41,119 nt of DNA, taken from Comamonadaceae bacterium (GTDB lineage: Bacteria > Pseudomonadota > Gammaproteobacteria > Burkholderiales > Burkholderiaceae_C). The position numbers were made by a program, and so were the translations under genes. The stretch lies in contig CANGHG010000002.1 in NCBI GenBank assembly GCA_947453645.1, forward strand, positions 1 through 41,119. The letters run 5' to 3'. Shown here piece after piece: positions 24,268-33,290 of this stretch (its first letter is position 1; the number at the start of each line of letters is the position of its first letter). The notes below the pieces were generated by a model. The model searched no databases, was not told the origin of the DNA, and saw only the letters and a program-made list of their open reading frames with translations.

Positions 24268-24651
24268 TCAGTGGCCAGCGGCAGGCGAGTGCAAGCCAAT
24301 CATATTGCCCTCGGTGTCCACCACGTGCGCGATGAAACCGTAGTCGCCAATGGGCATTTTGCTGTGCTCAACTTTGCCACCAGCGGCCTCCACGCGAGCT
24401 TCTTCGACAGCGCAGTCTTGGCAGTAAAAATAAATCAAGGTGCTGTTGCCCACGGGCTTGAAGCCTTGCATGCGCACCAAGGCCCCATTGACGCCATAAC
24501 TGTTTTGGTCGCCGTCAAAAGCCAACATGCTCAGGTGTGGAAGTGGCGAGGGCAGGGGTGTGAGTTTGAGATTGAAAACCGTTTCGTAAAAGGTCTGCGC
24601 CCGATGCAGTTCGTAGACATAAATTTCAAACCAAGACGCAGGGTTTTTCAT
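24268..24651 (-). CDS. VOC superfamily (glyoxalase/bleomycin-resistance-like) protein
   Basis: A 127-residue protein with the paired beta-alpha-beta-beta-beta units of the VOC fold: WFEIYVYELHRAQTFYETVF at the start, a middle STLIYFYCQDCAVEEARVEAAGGKV, and DTEGNMIGLHSP at the end, which supplies the usual metal-site positions. Most such stand-alone proteins have no known substrate. The ATG at 24651 follows GGAG closely, and the gene begins 2 nt after the chrA stop, so it is co-transcribed with chrA. Confidence 0.88.
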   Translation of the reverse strand: MKNPASWFEIYVYELHRAQTFYETVFNLKLTPLPSPLPHLSMLAFDGDQNSYGVNGALVRMQGFKPVGNSTLIYFYCQDCAVEEARVEAAGGKVEHSKMPIGDYGFIAHVVDTEGNMIGLHSPAAGH

Positions 24652-24653
24652 GT

Positions 24654-26018
24654 TCACTCCAATCCAATCAACGGCATCAAGCTTTGCAAGGCCAAGCCGG
24701 CCAATGCGCTCAAAGCGATGACCAGCATCACATTCAGCTTCAAGCGCATCAGTGCCAGTGCTGCCAACACCATCATCACCGCAGAGGGCAGTTGGAAAGG
24801 GCCAGCCAAGCCTTGTGGCCAAAGCAAATGATAGATAAAAAACACCGCCAAATTCAAGATGACACCAACCACCGCTGCCGTGATGGCGCTCAGGGGTGCT
24901 GTGAACTTCAATTGGCGGTGGGTACTTTCCACAAACGGCCCGCCGCCCAAGATGAAGATGAACGACGGTAAAAAAGTAAACCAAGTCACCAGGCACGCGG
25001 CCAGCGCACCTGCCATGAACAATTGATTTGGTCCCAGCACCGCATGGGCATACGCACCCACAAAGCCGACAAAAGCCACGACCATGATCAAGGGGCCGGG
25101 GGTGGTTTCACCCAGTGCCAAGCCGTCCATCATTTGCAAGGGCGTGAGCCAGGCAAACTGTTCCACCGCGCCTTGGTAGACATAGGGCAGCACCGCATAG
25201 GCCCCGCCAAATGTGAGGAAGGCGGCCTTGGTGAAAAACCAAGACATTTGCGTGAACACATGGTCCCAACCCACACTTCGCCACAGGAACCACATGGGCA
25301 ATACCCACAAAACCAAACCAGACAGCAGCACCAGCATCAGCCGCCGGGTACTGAACAAGGCATGGGTCGGCGTGGGGCTGTGGTCGTCAATCCAAGCTGG
25401 CCCATCAGCGGCCTTAGAGGCCGCGTGCCCTGCCTTCATGGCAAAGGCTTCGGGGTGCCAGCGCCCCAGCAACCAACCGGTCAATGCAGCCAAACCGACG
25501 ATCAATGGAAAGGGCAGATGCAAGGCAAAAATGGCCACGAAACTGGCAGCCGACACGCCCCACATCCAGCGGTTTTTCAATGCACGTGAACCCAATCGAT
25601 AGCAGGCTTGCAAGACCAAGGCCGCCACTGCAGGTTTGATGCCAAAGAACAAACCTGCCAGCACGGGCAAATGACCCCAAGCCATGTAGACCCAAGACAA
25701 GCCAATCAGCAACAAAAGAGATGGCAACACAAACAAAACGCCTGCAAAGATGCCGCCCCAGGTCTTGTGCATCAGCCAGCCGATGTAGGTGGCGAGTTGT
25801 TGGGCCTCAGGACCTGGTAGCAACATGCAGTAATTGAGGGCATGCAAGAAACGCTGGTCGGAAATCCAGCGTCGCTGATGCACCAAGGCTTCGTGCATCA
25901 TGGCAATTTGCCCCGCAGGTCCACCGAAGCTGGTCAAGCCCAATTTCAGCCAAAACCACAGGGCTTGTTGCAAGGAAACAGGGGCTGGTGTCCCAGGTGT
26001 TGTGGCGTCTGAATTCAT
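24654..26018 (-). CDS. chrA: chromate transporter ChrA, two-domain
   Basis: A 454-residue CHR-family inner-membrane transporter made of two homologous halves. The N-terminal half shows FWLKLGLTSFGGPAGQIAMM and LNYCMLLPGPEAQQLATYIGW; the C-terminal half shows FFTKAAFLTFGGAYAVLPYV and MMDGLALGETTPGPLIMVVAFVGF. These repeated FGGP/FGGAY and PGP motifs are the family signature for chromate efflux. The start at 26018 gives the usual N terminus; the longer reading to 26060 crosses into the divergent region shared with the liv operon. A regulator (ChrB/ChrF) is not present. Confidence 0.93.
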   Translation of the reverse strand: MNSDATTPGTPAPVSLQQALWFWLKLGLTSFGGPAGQIAMMHEALVHQRRWISDQRFLHALNYCMLLPGPEAQQLATYIGWLMHKTWGGIFAGVLFVLPSLLLLIGLSWVYMAWGHLPVLAGLFFGIKPAVAALVLQACYRLGSRALKNRWMWGVSAASFVAIFALHLPFPLIVGLAALTGWLLGRWHPEAFAMKAGHAASKAADGPAWIDDHSPTPTHALFSTRRLMLVLLSGLVLWVLPMWFLWRSVGWDHVFTQMSWFFTKAAFLTFGGAYAVLPYVYQGAVEQFAWLTPLQMMDGLALGETTPGPLIMVVAFVGFVGAYAHAVLGPNQLFMAGALAACLVTWFTFLPSFIFILGGGPFVESTHRQLKFTAPLSAITAAVVGVILNLAVFFIYHLLWPQGLAGPFQLPSAVMMVLAALALMRLKLNVMLVIALSALAGLALQSLMPLIGLE

Positions 26019-26080
26019 GCGTGAATCATAAGAGCCTAGGGTTTCCCCTCGATAGAACAAGCGGTGATAGAGTGAATCGC

Positions 26081-26956
26081 ATGCAAGAACTTCAGGTCAT
26101 TTTGAGTGGCATCGCACAAGGCTGCATCTACGGTCTGATTGCGCTTGGGTTCGTGCTGATCTACAAGGCCACCGAAACCGTGAGCTTCGCCCAAGGCGAA
26201 CTCATGATGCTGGGCGCGTTCTGTGGCCTGGCCTTCGTGACTTATTTCAAATGGCCCTTTGCCCTGGCCGTGCTCGCTTCCATGGTGGTCATGGCGGCTT
26301 TGGGTTGGTTGATTGAGCGGGTGGTCATCAACCCGGTGCTGGGTGAGCCTGCATTCGCCATCGTCATGTTGACCATTGGCATTGGTTATGTCATTCGCGG
26401 CCTGATCACCATGATCCCCGACATTGGCACTGAAACCCACACCTTTGAAGTGCCCTACAAAGACCTGTCTTTCGAGTTGGGTGGTTTGGTCTTGGGGGCC
26501 ACGCAGTTGGTGGTGATTGGCAGCACGGCTGTGCTGTGCGCCGTGCTCTATGCCGTGTTCAAGTATTCCCGGGTGGGCATTGCCATGCAAGCCACTTCGC
26601 AAAACCAATTGGCCGCTTACTACATGGGCATCCCAGTCAAAGGCTTGAACAGCATGGTCTGGGCGCTGGCGGCGGCGGTGGCGGCGGTCGCGGGTTTGTT
26701 GTTGGCCCCCATCACGTTTGTGCATGCCAACATGGGCTTCATCGGGCTCAAGGCCTTTCCTGCAGCGGTGGTCGGTGGCTTTGGCAGTTTGCCAGGGGCC
26801 ATCGTGGGCGGCATCGTCATTGGTGTGGTGGAGGCCACCTCCGGGTTCTGGTTGCCCGAGGGCTTCAAAGACGTGGCGGCTTATGTGGTGGTCCTTTTGA
26901 TGCTGGTCTTCAAACCCAATGGTTTGTTCGGCGAAAAGCTGCGCAAAAAGGTCTGA
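26081..26956 (+). CDS. livH: branched-chain amino acid type ABC permease, LivH
   Basis: A 291-residue inner-membrane permease of the HAAT family. It begins QELQVILSGIAQGCIYGLIALGFVLIYKATETVSFAQGELMMLG, the standard LivH start, and contains the permease loop FKYSRVGIAMQATSQNQLAAYYMGI that contacts the ATPase, ending at VLLMLVFKPNGLFGEK. It opens an operon with livM, livG, livF, an acyl-CoA ligase and a binding protein, all on the same strand with gaps of a few nucleotides. Transported substrate is probably an organic acid or amino acid. Confidence 0.93.
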   Translation: MQELQVILSGIAQGCIYGLIALGFVLIYKATETVSFAQGELMMLGAFCGLAFVTYFKWPFALAVLASMVVMAALGWLIERVVINPVLGEPAFAIVMLTIGIGYVIRGLITMIPDIGTETHTFEVPYKDLSFELGGLVLGATQLVVIGSTAVLCAVLYAVFKYSRVGIAMQATSQNQLAAYYMGIPVKGLNSMVWALAAAVAAVAGLLLAPITFVHANMGFIGLKAFPAAVVGGFGSLPGAIVGGIVIGVVEATSGFWLPEGFKDVAAYVVVLLMLVFKPNGLFGEKLRKKV

Positions 26957-26959
26957 GCC

Positions 26960-28036
26960 ATGCGATTCATCTTCAAAACCGCTTACGACCAAGACATCAA
27001 TTTAGCCAAACACGGCGGACATGTCGTGGCATATGGCTTGCTGGCCTTGTGCCTGTGTACAGCGCCTTGGTTGCTGGAAGAGTATTGGTTGGCGCAACTC
27101 ACCTTTGTGCTCATTTACGGCATTGTGGGTTTGGGCCTCATGCTGCTCGCAGGTTTCACGGGCTTGTTCTCCATCGGTCATGCCGCCTTCATGGGGGTGG
27201 GCGCCTATGTGGCGGCAGTCATGTCGGCGCATGGTGTGTCTTTCCCAGTCAGCGTCTTGGCCTCTGCGGGTTTGTCGGCGATGGTGGGCGCGGTGGTGGG
27301 GTTGCCTGCACTGCGTGTCAAAGGCATTTACCTCGGCATTGCCACCTTGTCTTTTGGCTTCATCGTGGAAGAGGGCTTGGCCCGCTGGGAAAGCGTGACA
27401 GGGGGCAACGCCGGCATGCATGTGAAAACCATCCAGGTGCTGGGTTGGCAAGCCGACAACGGCAACAAGTTTTACGCGGTGTGCCTGGTGTTGGCCGTGC
27501 TGTGTACTTTGGCCGTGTTGAACCTGTTGCGAAGTTCGACAGGGCGTGCGTTTGTGGCCATTCGAGACTCTGAAATTTCAGCGCAAAGCATGGGCATTCA
27601 CTTGGCCCGATACAAAACCTTGTCTTTCATGTTGTCTGCTGCATTGGCGGGTGTGGGTGGGTCCCTCTATGCCCACAAAATGCAGTTCATCAGCCCCGAT
27701 CAATTCGGCATCTTGCAATCGGTGGACCTGCTGTTGATGGTGGTCATAGGCGGTTTGGGGTCGGTGCATGGTGCATTTTTGGGGGCCATCTTCCTCATCA
27801 CCATGCCGCAACTCATCACCTTGGGCAAAGATTTTTTACCAACCTTCATTGGTCAAGCGCCTGGCTTGCAAGCCTTGGTGTATGGCGTGGTCTTGATTGG
27901 GTTTGTCATGTTCGAGCCCATGGGTTTGTATGGCCGATGGCTCAAGGTGCGCACTTGGTTTGAGTTGTTCCCCTTCTACCGCCAAGGCATGTTCAAGCGG
28001 CAAAAGAGTTTCCAAAAATCGGACCGACTCAAATGA
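26960..28036 (+). CDS. livM: branched-chain amino acid type ABC permease, LivM
   Basis: A 358-residue partner permease. LivM motifs include GLGLMLLAGFTGLFSIGHAAFMGVGAYVAA (about 52-82), PALRVKGIYLGIATLSFGFI and the ATPase-contact loop FVAIRDSEISAQSMGI, then GGLGSVHGAFLGA. It starts 3 nt after livH and its stop overlaps the livG ATG by 4 bp. The C terminus extends with a basic tail (RQGMFKRQKSFQKSDRLK), somewhat longer than in E. coli LivM. Confidence 0.93.
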   Translation: MRFIFKTAYDQDINLAKHGGHVVAYGLLALCLCTAPWLLEEYWLAQLTFVLIYGIVGLGLMLLAGFTGLFSIGHAAFMGVGAYVAAVMSAHGVSFPVSVLASAGLSAMVGAVVGLPALRVKGIYLGIATLSFGFIVEEGLARWESVTGGNAGMHVKTIQVLGWQADNGNKFYAVCLVLAVLCTLAVLNLLRSSTGRAFVAIRDSEISAQSMGIHLARYKTLSFMLSAALAGVGGSLYAHKMQFISPDQFGILQSVDLLLMVVIGGLGSVHGAFLGAIFLITMPQLITLGKDFLPTFIGQAPGLQALVYGVVLIGFVMFEPMGLYGRWLKVRTWFELFPFYRQGMFKRQKSFQKSDRLK

Positions 28037-28830
28037 GCGACATCCTCCTCAGCGCCCACGATTTGACCGTCCGCTTTGGTGGCGTGTTGGCGGTCAATGG
28101 CGTGAGCTTTGATGTTCGTCAAGGCGAGGTGTTCACCCTCATCGGCCCCAATGGTGCGGGCAAAACCACGGTGTTCAACCTGATCAGCCGCATTTACACA
28201 CCCACCTCGGGCCACATCAACTACCAAGGTCAACGCCTCACCGACATGGCACCACATGCGGTAGCGGGAATGGGCATTGCGCGTACCTTTCAAAACATCG
28301 AACTCTTTGAACACGCCACGGTGTTGCAAAACCTGTTGATTGGCCGCCATGTCCACAACCACACCGGTTTTTGGAGCCAGCTGTTGTTCACCTCCAGTGT
28401 TCGTGCCGCCGAACGTGCCACCCGCCACAAGGTGGAGGAGGTGATCGACTTCCTGGATTTGCAGCATTACCGCGACACCCTGGTGGCAGGTTTGCCCTAT
28501 GGTGTTCGCAAGGTGGTTGAGTTGGCGCGGGCCTTGTGCACCGAACCTCAATTGCTGTTGCTGGATGAACCGTCTTCGGGTTTGAACGTGGAAGAAACCG
28601 CCGACATGGCGTTTTGGATTCAAGATATTCAGCACGACTTGGGCATCACGGTGTTGATGGTCGAACACGACATGAGCTTGGTGTCCAAGGTCAGCAACCG
28701 CGTTTTGGCCATGAACCAAGGCGAGGTCTTGGCCATGGGCGAGCCAGCGCAGGTGCAAGCCAACGAGGCGGTGATTGAAGCCTATTTGGGCGGCGGTTTT
28801 GACGCCGCCAATTTGCGGCGAAAGGTCTGA
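28033..28830 (+). CDS. livG: ABC transporter ATPase, LivG
   Basis: A 265-residue ATPase with Walker A GPNGAGKTT (38-46), the LivG-type modified signature LPYGVRKVVELARAL in place of LSGGQ, Walker B LLLLDEPSSGLN, and the switch histidine in MVEHDMSLV. ARTFQNIELFEHATVLQNLLIGRH is the family's long insert. It pairs with LivF to drive the LivHM permease. ATGA overlap with livM indicates coupled translation. Confidence 0.95.
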   Translation: MSDILLSAHDLTVRFGGVLAVNGVSFDVRQGEVFTLIGPNGAGKTTVFNLISRIYTPTSGHINYQGQRLTDMAPHAVAGMGIARTFQNIELFEHATVLQNLLIGRHVHNHTGFWSQLLFTSSVRAAERATRHKVEEVIDFLDLQHYRDTLVAGLPYGVRKVVELARALCTEPQLLLLDEPSSGLNVEETADMAFWIQDIQHDLGITVLMVEHDMSLVSKVSNRVLAMNQGEVLAMGEPAQVQANEAVIEAYLGGGFDAANLRRKV

Positions 28831-28834
28831 CGCG

Positions 28835-29605
28835 ATGGACAACTTGCTGCAACTCAACAATGTGGAGAGCGCCTATGGCCCAGTGCGAGCCATCCGAGGC
28901 GTGAGCTTGAATGTGCAGCGCGGGCAAATTGCAGCGGTCTTGGGCTCCAACGGTGCAGGTAAAACCACCATCCTCAAAACCATCTCGGGCATCATCGATC
29001 CGCGCAAGGGCAGCATTCATTTCAAGGGCGAGAACATCGCGGCCATGGACCCTGCACACATCGTGCAGCGTGGCCTGGTGCATGTGCCAGAGGGGCGCGA
29101 GGTGTTTCCTTTGCTGTCGGTGAAGGACAACTTGCTCATGGGTGCCTACACCCGACAAGACCGCGATGCCATTGCCAAAGACATGGAATTGGTCTACAGC
29201 TACTTTCCTATTTTGAAAGAGCGAGCCCACCAAGATGCGGGCCTGCTCTCGGGTGGGCAGCAGCAAATGTTGGCCATTTCACGCGCCTTGATGAGCCAGC
29301 CTGACATGATGTTGTTGGACGAACCAAGCCTTGGTCTGTCGCCCAAACTCACGCAAGACATTTTTGAAATCGTGGTTCGCATCAACCGCGAGCGCGGCAC
29401 CACCATTTTGCTGGTCGAGCAAAACGCCAACATGGCGCTGAACGTGGCCGACCAGGGCTTTGTGCTGGAGTCGGGGCGCATCGTCATGGAGGACACTTGC
29501 GAGCGCTTGCGTGAGAAAGACGACATCAAAGAGTTTTACCTGGGCCTGAAAGAGGCGGGTGCCCGCGACGAACGTCGTTGGAAAAAGAAAAAGACCTGGA
29601 GATGA
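28835..29605 (+). CDS. livF: ABC transporter ATPase, LivF
   Basis: A 256-residue ATPase with Walker A GSNGAGKTT (37-45), GLVHVPEGREVFPLLSVKDNLLMGAY, signature LLSGGQQQMLAISRAL, Walker B MMLLDEPSLGLSP and the switch glutamine region LVEQNANMAL, all characteristic of LivF. The start at 28835 matches the family N terminus and follows livG by 4 nt. The C-terminal tail is unusually basic (ARDERRWKKKKTWR), not typical of LivF. Confidence 0.95.
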   Translation: MDNLLQLNNVESAYGPVRAIRGVSLNVQRGQIAAVLGSNGAGKTTILKTISGIIDPRKGSIHFKGENIAAMDPAHIVQRGLVHVPEGREVFPLLSVKDNLLMGAYTRQDRDAIAKDMELVYSYFPILKERAHQDAGLLSGGQQQMLAISRALMSQPDMMLLDEPSLGLSPKLTQDIFEIVVRINRERGTTILLVEQNANMALNVADQGFVLESGRIVMEDTCERLREKDDIKEFYLGLKEAGARDERRWKKKKTWR

Positions 29606-29606
29606 C

Positions 29607-31469
29607 ATGAGTCAACTTTGGAACACCGCCCATGCACAAGGCACGACCCAAGTGGTGATGCCGGGCGAGACCATGGTCGAGATATTTTGGAATGCCGTTG
29701 CCCAGCGCGGGGCTCGCTTGATGATGCGCGAGAAAAAACTCGGCATCTGGCGTGGCTGGACCTGGAACGAGACCGGCGACGCGGTTCGACAAATCGCGAT
29801 GGGCTTGGTCGCCCACGGATTCCAGCCAGGCGACTGCGCTTCTATTTTGGCCAACACCCGTTTGGAATGGGTCTTGGCAGACATGGCAGTGTTGAGCGCT
29901 GGCGGTGTGTCCAATGGCATCTATCCCACCGACGCGGCCTCGCAGGTCCAGTACCTTTGCGCAGACTCGTCCACCACGGTGTTGTTTGTGGAAGATGAAG
30001 AGCAACTCGACAAAGCCTTGGTAGCCCGCGAACATCTGCCCAAGTTGAAATTGATTGTGGTGATGGACATGGAAGGCCTGACCCGCTACACCGACCCCAT
30101 GGTGATCAGCCTAGACCGCTTGCGGGAGATGGGTGAAGCCCACGACGCCGAGCAACCCGGCGTGTTTGAACAAAGAGTGACCAGCCGCCGTCCTGAAGAC
30201 CTGGCCATCTTGATTTACACCTCGGGGACCACCGGCAAACCCAAAGGCGCCATGCACAGCCACGCAGCACTGGCTTACATCGTGCGGGGCTACAACCAGG
30301 TGCTGCGTCAAGATGAACACGACGAACGCATGTTGTTCTTGCCACTGTGTCATGTGGCCGAGCGTTTGGGCGGGCAGTACTTTTCCATTTACACCGGCAC
30401 CATTTGCAATTTCGTGGAGAACCCCGACACCGTGCCTGAAAACGTGCGGGAAATCGCGCCCACCACATTCACCGCGGTGCCCCGTGTTTGGGAGAAGTTT
30501 TACTCGGCCGTCACCATGGCCGTTGCCGAAGCGGGTGTATTTCAGCAATGGGTTTACAAGCGGTGCATCGGCATTGGTTATGCAGTCAGCGATCGGGTGC
30601 TCAAGCAACAAGCTGTGCCACTTTGGTTGAAAGCCGCGTTCCATCTGGCCAATCTGGTGGCGCTCAACAATGTGCGGCGCATGATGGGCATTCAGCGTGC
30701 CCGGATCTTGGTGACAGGGGCGGCACCCATTTCGCCCGAACTGGTTCGCTGGTACTTGGCCTTGGGCTTGCCCATGTTGGAGGTGTGGGGGCAAACAGAG
30801 TCCTGTGGCGGGTCCACTGCCATGCCTGCCGGTCGCATCCAACTCGGCAGCATTGGCACGGCTTGTCCTTACAACGAGGTGAAGGTCGACCCCCTGACTC
30901 AGGAGCTGTTGATACGCGGCCCGAATGTGTTCATGGGCTATCTGAACCAAGCCGAGAAAACCGCCGAAACCGTGGACGCCCAAGGGTGGCTGCACACAGG
31001 GGATGTGGGCAGTGTGGATGCTGATGGCTATTTCCGCATCACCGACCGCATGAAAGACATCATCATCACGGCGGGTGGCAAAAACATCACGCCCAGTGAA
31101 TGGGAAAACGAGTTGAAGTTCTCGCCCTATGTCACCGACGCCGTGGTCATTGGCGACCGCCGCGCGTATCTGACGGTGATCATCATGATCGACCTGGACA
31201 ATGTGGAGAAATTTGCACAGGACCGTGATGTGCCGTTTTCCAACTACGCCAGCCTGACCCGCGCCGCTGAGGTGCAAGCGCTGATTCAAGCCGAGATTGA
31301 CAAGGTGAACCGCAAGTTTGCAAGGGTCGAGCAAATCAAACAATTCCACTTGCTCGACACCCAACTCACCGCCGAAGACGATGAACTCACGCCCACCATG
31401 AAACTCAAGCGCAAGTTTGTCGAACAAAAGTACAGCGGCGTGATTGAAGCCATGTACCGCCCATCCTGA
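29607..31469 (+). CDS. AMP-dependent long-chain-type acyl-CoA synthetase
   Basis: A 620-residue adenylate-forming ligase that activates a carboxylic acid via acyl-AMP to acyl-CoA. The P-loop YTSGTTGKPKG (204-214), VWGQTESCGGS, GWLHTGDVGSVDADGYFRITDR and the catalytic lysine region of the C-terminal domain (TAGGKNITPSEWENELK, PTMKLKRKFV) are present. Size and motifs suit the FAA1/long-chain group (COG1022) rather than benzoate or acetate ligases. It follows livF by 1 nt and precedes the binding protein, so it is embedded in the uptake operon, suggesting that the imported acid is activated on entry. GGAG lies 5 nt before the ATG. Confidence 0.92.
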   Translation: MSQLWNTAHAQGTTQVVMPGETMVEIFWNAVAQRGARLMMREKKLGIWRGWTWNETGDAVRQIAMGLVAHGFQPGDCASILANTRLEWVLADMAVLSAGGVSNGIYPTDAASQVQYLCADSSTTVLFVEDEEQLDKALVAREHLPKLKLIVVMDMEGLTRYTDPMVISLDRLREMGEAHDAEQPGVFEQRVTSRRPEDLAILIYTSGTTGKPKGAMHSHAALAYIVRGYNQVLRQDEHDERMLFLPLCHVAERLGGQYFSIYTGTICNFVENPDTVPENVREIAPTTFTAVPRVWEKFYSAVTMAVAEAGVFQQWVYKRCIGIGYAVSDRVLKQQAVPLWLKAAFHLANLVALNNVRRMMGIQRARILVTGAAPISPELVRWYLALGLPMLEVWGQTESCGGSTAMPAGRIQLGSIGTACPYNEVKVDPLTQELLIRGPNVFMGYLNQAEKTAETVDAQGWLHTGDVGSVDADGYFRITDRMKDIIITAGGKNITPSEWENELKFSPYVTDAVVIGDRRAYLTVIIMIDLDNVEKFAQDRDVPFSNYASLTRAAEVQALIQAEIDKVNRKFARVEQIKQFHLLDTQLTAEDDELTPTMKLKRKFVEQKYSGVIEAMYRPS

Positions 31470-31496
31470 ACCCCACCCACTTTGAGGAGAACTTTG

Positions 31497-32657
31497 ATGA
31501 AACTGAAAACCACTTTGCTGCTATTGGCCCTGGCCGCTGGCGGCGTTCATGCAGAGCAACAAGGTGTGAGCAAAACCGAGATCACCATCGGCACCATTCA
31601 AGATCTGTCAGGTCCTTTGGCGGGATACGGCAAAGCCGTGCGCAACGGCATGCAATTGCGGATTGATGAGTTGAACGAGCAGGGCAGTTTGCATGGCCGC
31701 AAGCTCAAGTTGCTCACCGAAGACTCAGGCTACGACCCCAAACGGGCGGTGCTGGCTGCACAAAAGTTGGTGAACCAAGACAAAATTTTCATCATGGCAG
31801 GACACATCGGCACGGCTCAGAACAACGCCGCCATGCCGGTGCAGTTTGAGAAAAACATCATCAACTTCTTCCCTGTGACGGCCGCACGTGAAATGTATGA
31901 GCCGTTCAATCGCCTCAAATACGCCATCTTCGCCACCTATTTCGACCAAATGCGCGCCGCTGTGCCGGCCATGGTCAAAGAGAAAAAAATCACCAAGGTG
32001 TGTGCCATTTACCAAGACGACGAGTTTGGCCTGGAGGTGTTTCGAGGTGCGGAGGCAGGTTTGAAAGCCATCAACATGGAGTTCGCAGAAAAGACCACCT
32101 TCAAGCGCGGTGCCACAGACTTTTCCTCGCAAGTGGCGCGCATGAAGTCGGCGGCTTGCGAGTTGGTGGTCTTGGGTACCATCATCCGCGAGACGGTGGG
32201 CACGATTGCCGAGTCACGCAAAACAGGGTTCAACCCCCAATTCATTGGGACCAGTGCGGCCTACACCGACTTGATTCACAAACTCGGCGGCAAGGCCATG
32301 GACGGCATGTACGCCACCATGACCGTGCCTCATCCTTATTTGGACGAAGCCTCCAAGCCCATCAGCTTTTGGGCCAACAAGTACAAAACCAAGTACAGCG
32401 AAGACCCGACCGTGTTCTCGGTCTATGGCTACTTGATCATGGACAACTTCATCAAAGCCGCCCAAAAAGCAGGCCCCAACTTGACCACCGACAGCTTTGT
32501 GGCGGCCATGGACACCATGACCTTCTCCACCGACTTCTTCGGCGGCCCAGAGGCCAAGTTCTCGCCAACCAAGCACCTGGGCTCGAACCGCAGCCGTTTG
32601 GCGCAAATTCAGGATGGCAAGTGGAAGGTGATTTCGGACTATTACAAGCTGGATTGA
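31497..32657 (+). CDS. ABC transporter periplasmic substrate-binding protein (LivK-like family)
   Basis: A 386-residue exported binding protein with a signal peptide (MKLKTTLLLLALAAGGVHA) and the Peripla_BP_6 pattern: ITIGTIQDLSGPLAGYGKAVRNG, KLLTEDSGYDPKRAVLAAQKLV, FIMAGHIGTAQNNAAMPV, and a second lobe with FIGTSAAYTDL. Similar proteins of this operon type bind aromatic acids, amides or branched-chain amino acids. AGGAGA sits 7 nt before the ATG. It closes the liv operon; a repeat-rich gap follows. Confidence 0.93.
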   Translation: MKLKTTLLLLALAAGGVHAEQQGVSKTEITIGTIQDLSGPLAGYGKAVRNGMQLRIDELNEQGSLHGRKLKLLTEDSGYDPKRAVLAAQKLVNQDKIFIMAGHIGTAQNNAAMPVQFEKNIINFFPVTAAREMYEPFNRLKYAIFATYFDQMRAAVPAMVKEKKITKVCAIYQDDEFGLEVFRGAEAGLKAINMEFAEKTTFKRGATDFSSQVARMKSAACELVVLGTIIRETVGTIAESRKTGFNPQFIGTSAAYTDLIHKLGGKAMDGMYATMTVPHPYLDEASKPISFWANKYKTKYSEDPTVFSVYGYLIMDNFIKAAQKAGPNLTTDSFVAAMDTMTFSTDFFGGPEAKFSPTKHLGSNRSRLAQIQDGKWKVISDYYKLD

Positions 32658-32982
32658 GCACTTCTTGCATCGTCATTGCGAACTGCTTTGTGATTGCGAG
32701 GCCGAAGGCCGACGCAATCTCAGCTAGCCCGCCAAGGCGAGCTCATCTACCGCTCACCGCAGCAAAGCTGCGATGTTCGCTACGCAGATGAGCCCACCCT
32801 GTCGGTCTAGCAGGGGGGGCATCTCATTCGCCATCGTTATGAGCCCTCATTGGCCGCCGCTCAACCGCACACTGGCGAGGGAGCGTGGATTGCGCAATGA
32901 CGTATAAAAACCAAGGCCTTCTATGAGGATTTGTGGGTTGTTTCTAGCAGACCCATATATAAAGACGTGTCCACCACCCTGA
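32658..32982. repeat. repeat-rich intergenic region after the liv operon
   Basis: This 325-bp gap has no convincing gene. It holds two hairpins. At 32692-32719 GATTGCG...GGCC-gaa-GGCC...CGCAATC is a compact palindrome of the same flavour as the kpsC repeat. At 32741-32793 the arms GCTCATCT/CGCAGC and GCTGCG/AGATGAGC form a longer imperfect stem. Fragments CGTCATTGCG (32671-32680) and ATTGCGCAATGACG (around 32889-32902) resemble repeat ends, so it looks like a composite of dispersed repeat elements. One of the hairpins may end the liv transcript. Confidence 0.65.
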
Positions 32983-33249
32983 ATGCCCCATGTGTCCAAA
33001 TTCATTTACACCGCATTGATGCTCTTTTGTTCCTCTGTGTTCGGTGAAGACCTGAGTTCTTGCACCTTGAAAAAAGAGGAAGACCAGAGGAACTATTGCA
33101 AAGCTTCCTTTGCCGGCAGCGGCACTTTTTGTGACATGATCAAAAACGGCGAATTGAAACGGGATTGCACCTTCATGGTCATCCGTATTCAGAGGGAGAA
33201 CGCCTACAAAGTGCGCAATCCCAAGAAGGATGTGGTGGCAGCTGAATAG
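32983..33249 (+). CDS. small cysteine-containing exported protein, hypothetical
   Basis: An 88-residue protein with a plausible signal peptide (FIYTALMLFCSSVFG) and a mature part with four cysteines (DLSSCTLKKEE, NYCKAS, TFCDMI, RDCTFM), consistent with two disulphides in the periplasm. The tail is basic. I recognise no family. The ATG at 32983 lacks a clear Shine-Dalgarno; a TATATAAA stretch at 32956-32963 could be part of a promoter. Its isolation after a repeat region makes it less certain than its neighbours. Confidence 0.5.
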   Translation: MPHVSKFIYTALMLFCSSVFGEDLSSCTLKKEEDQRNYCKASFAGSGTFCDMIKNGELKRDCTFMVIRIQRENAYKVRNPKKDVVAAE

Positions 33250-33290
33250 CAAACTCAGCGCGGCTTTTCACCCTTACCAAGAGCCGTCTT

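Noticed and set aside
26536-27573. 345-residue plus-strand frame overlapping livH and livM
   Set aside because: Runs out of frame through two intact permease genes, with Arg/Gly/Cys-rich nonsense composition.
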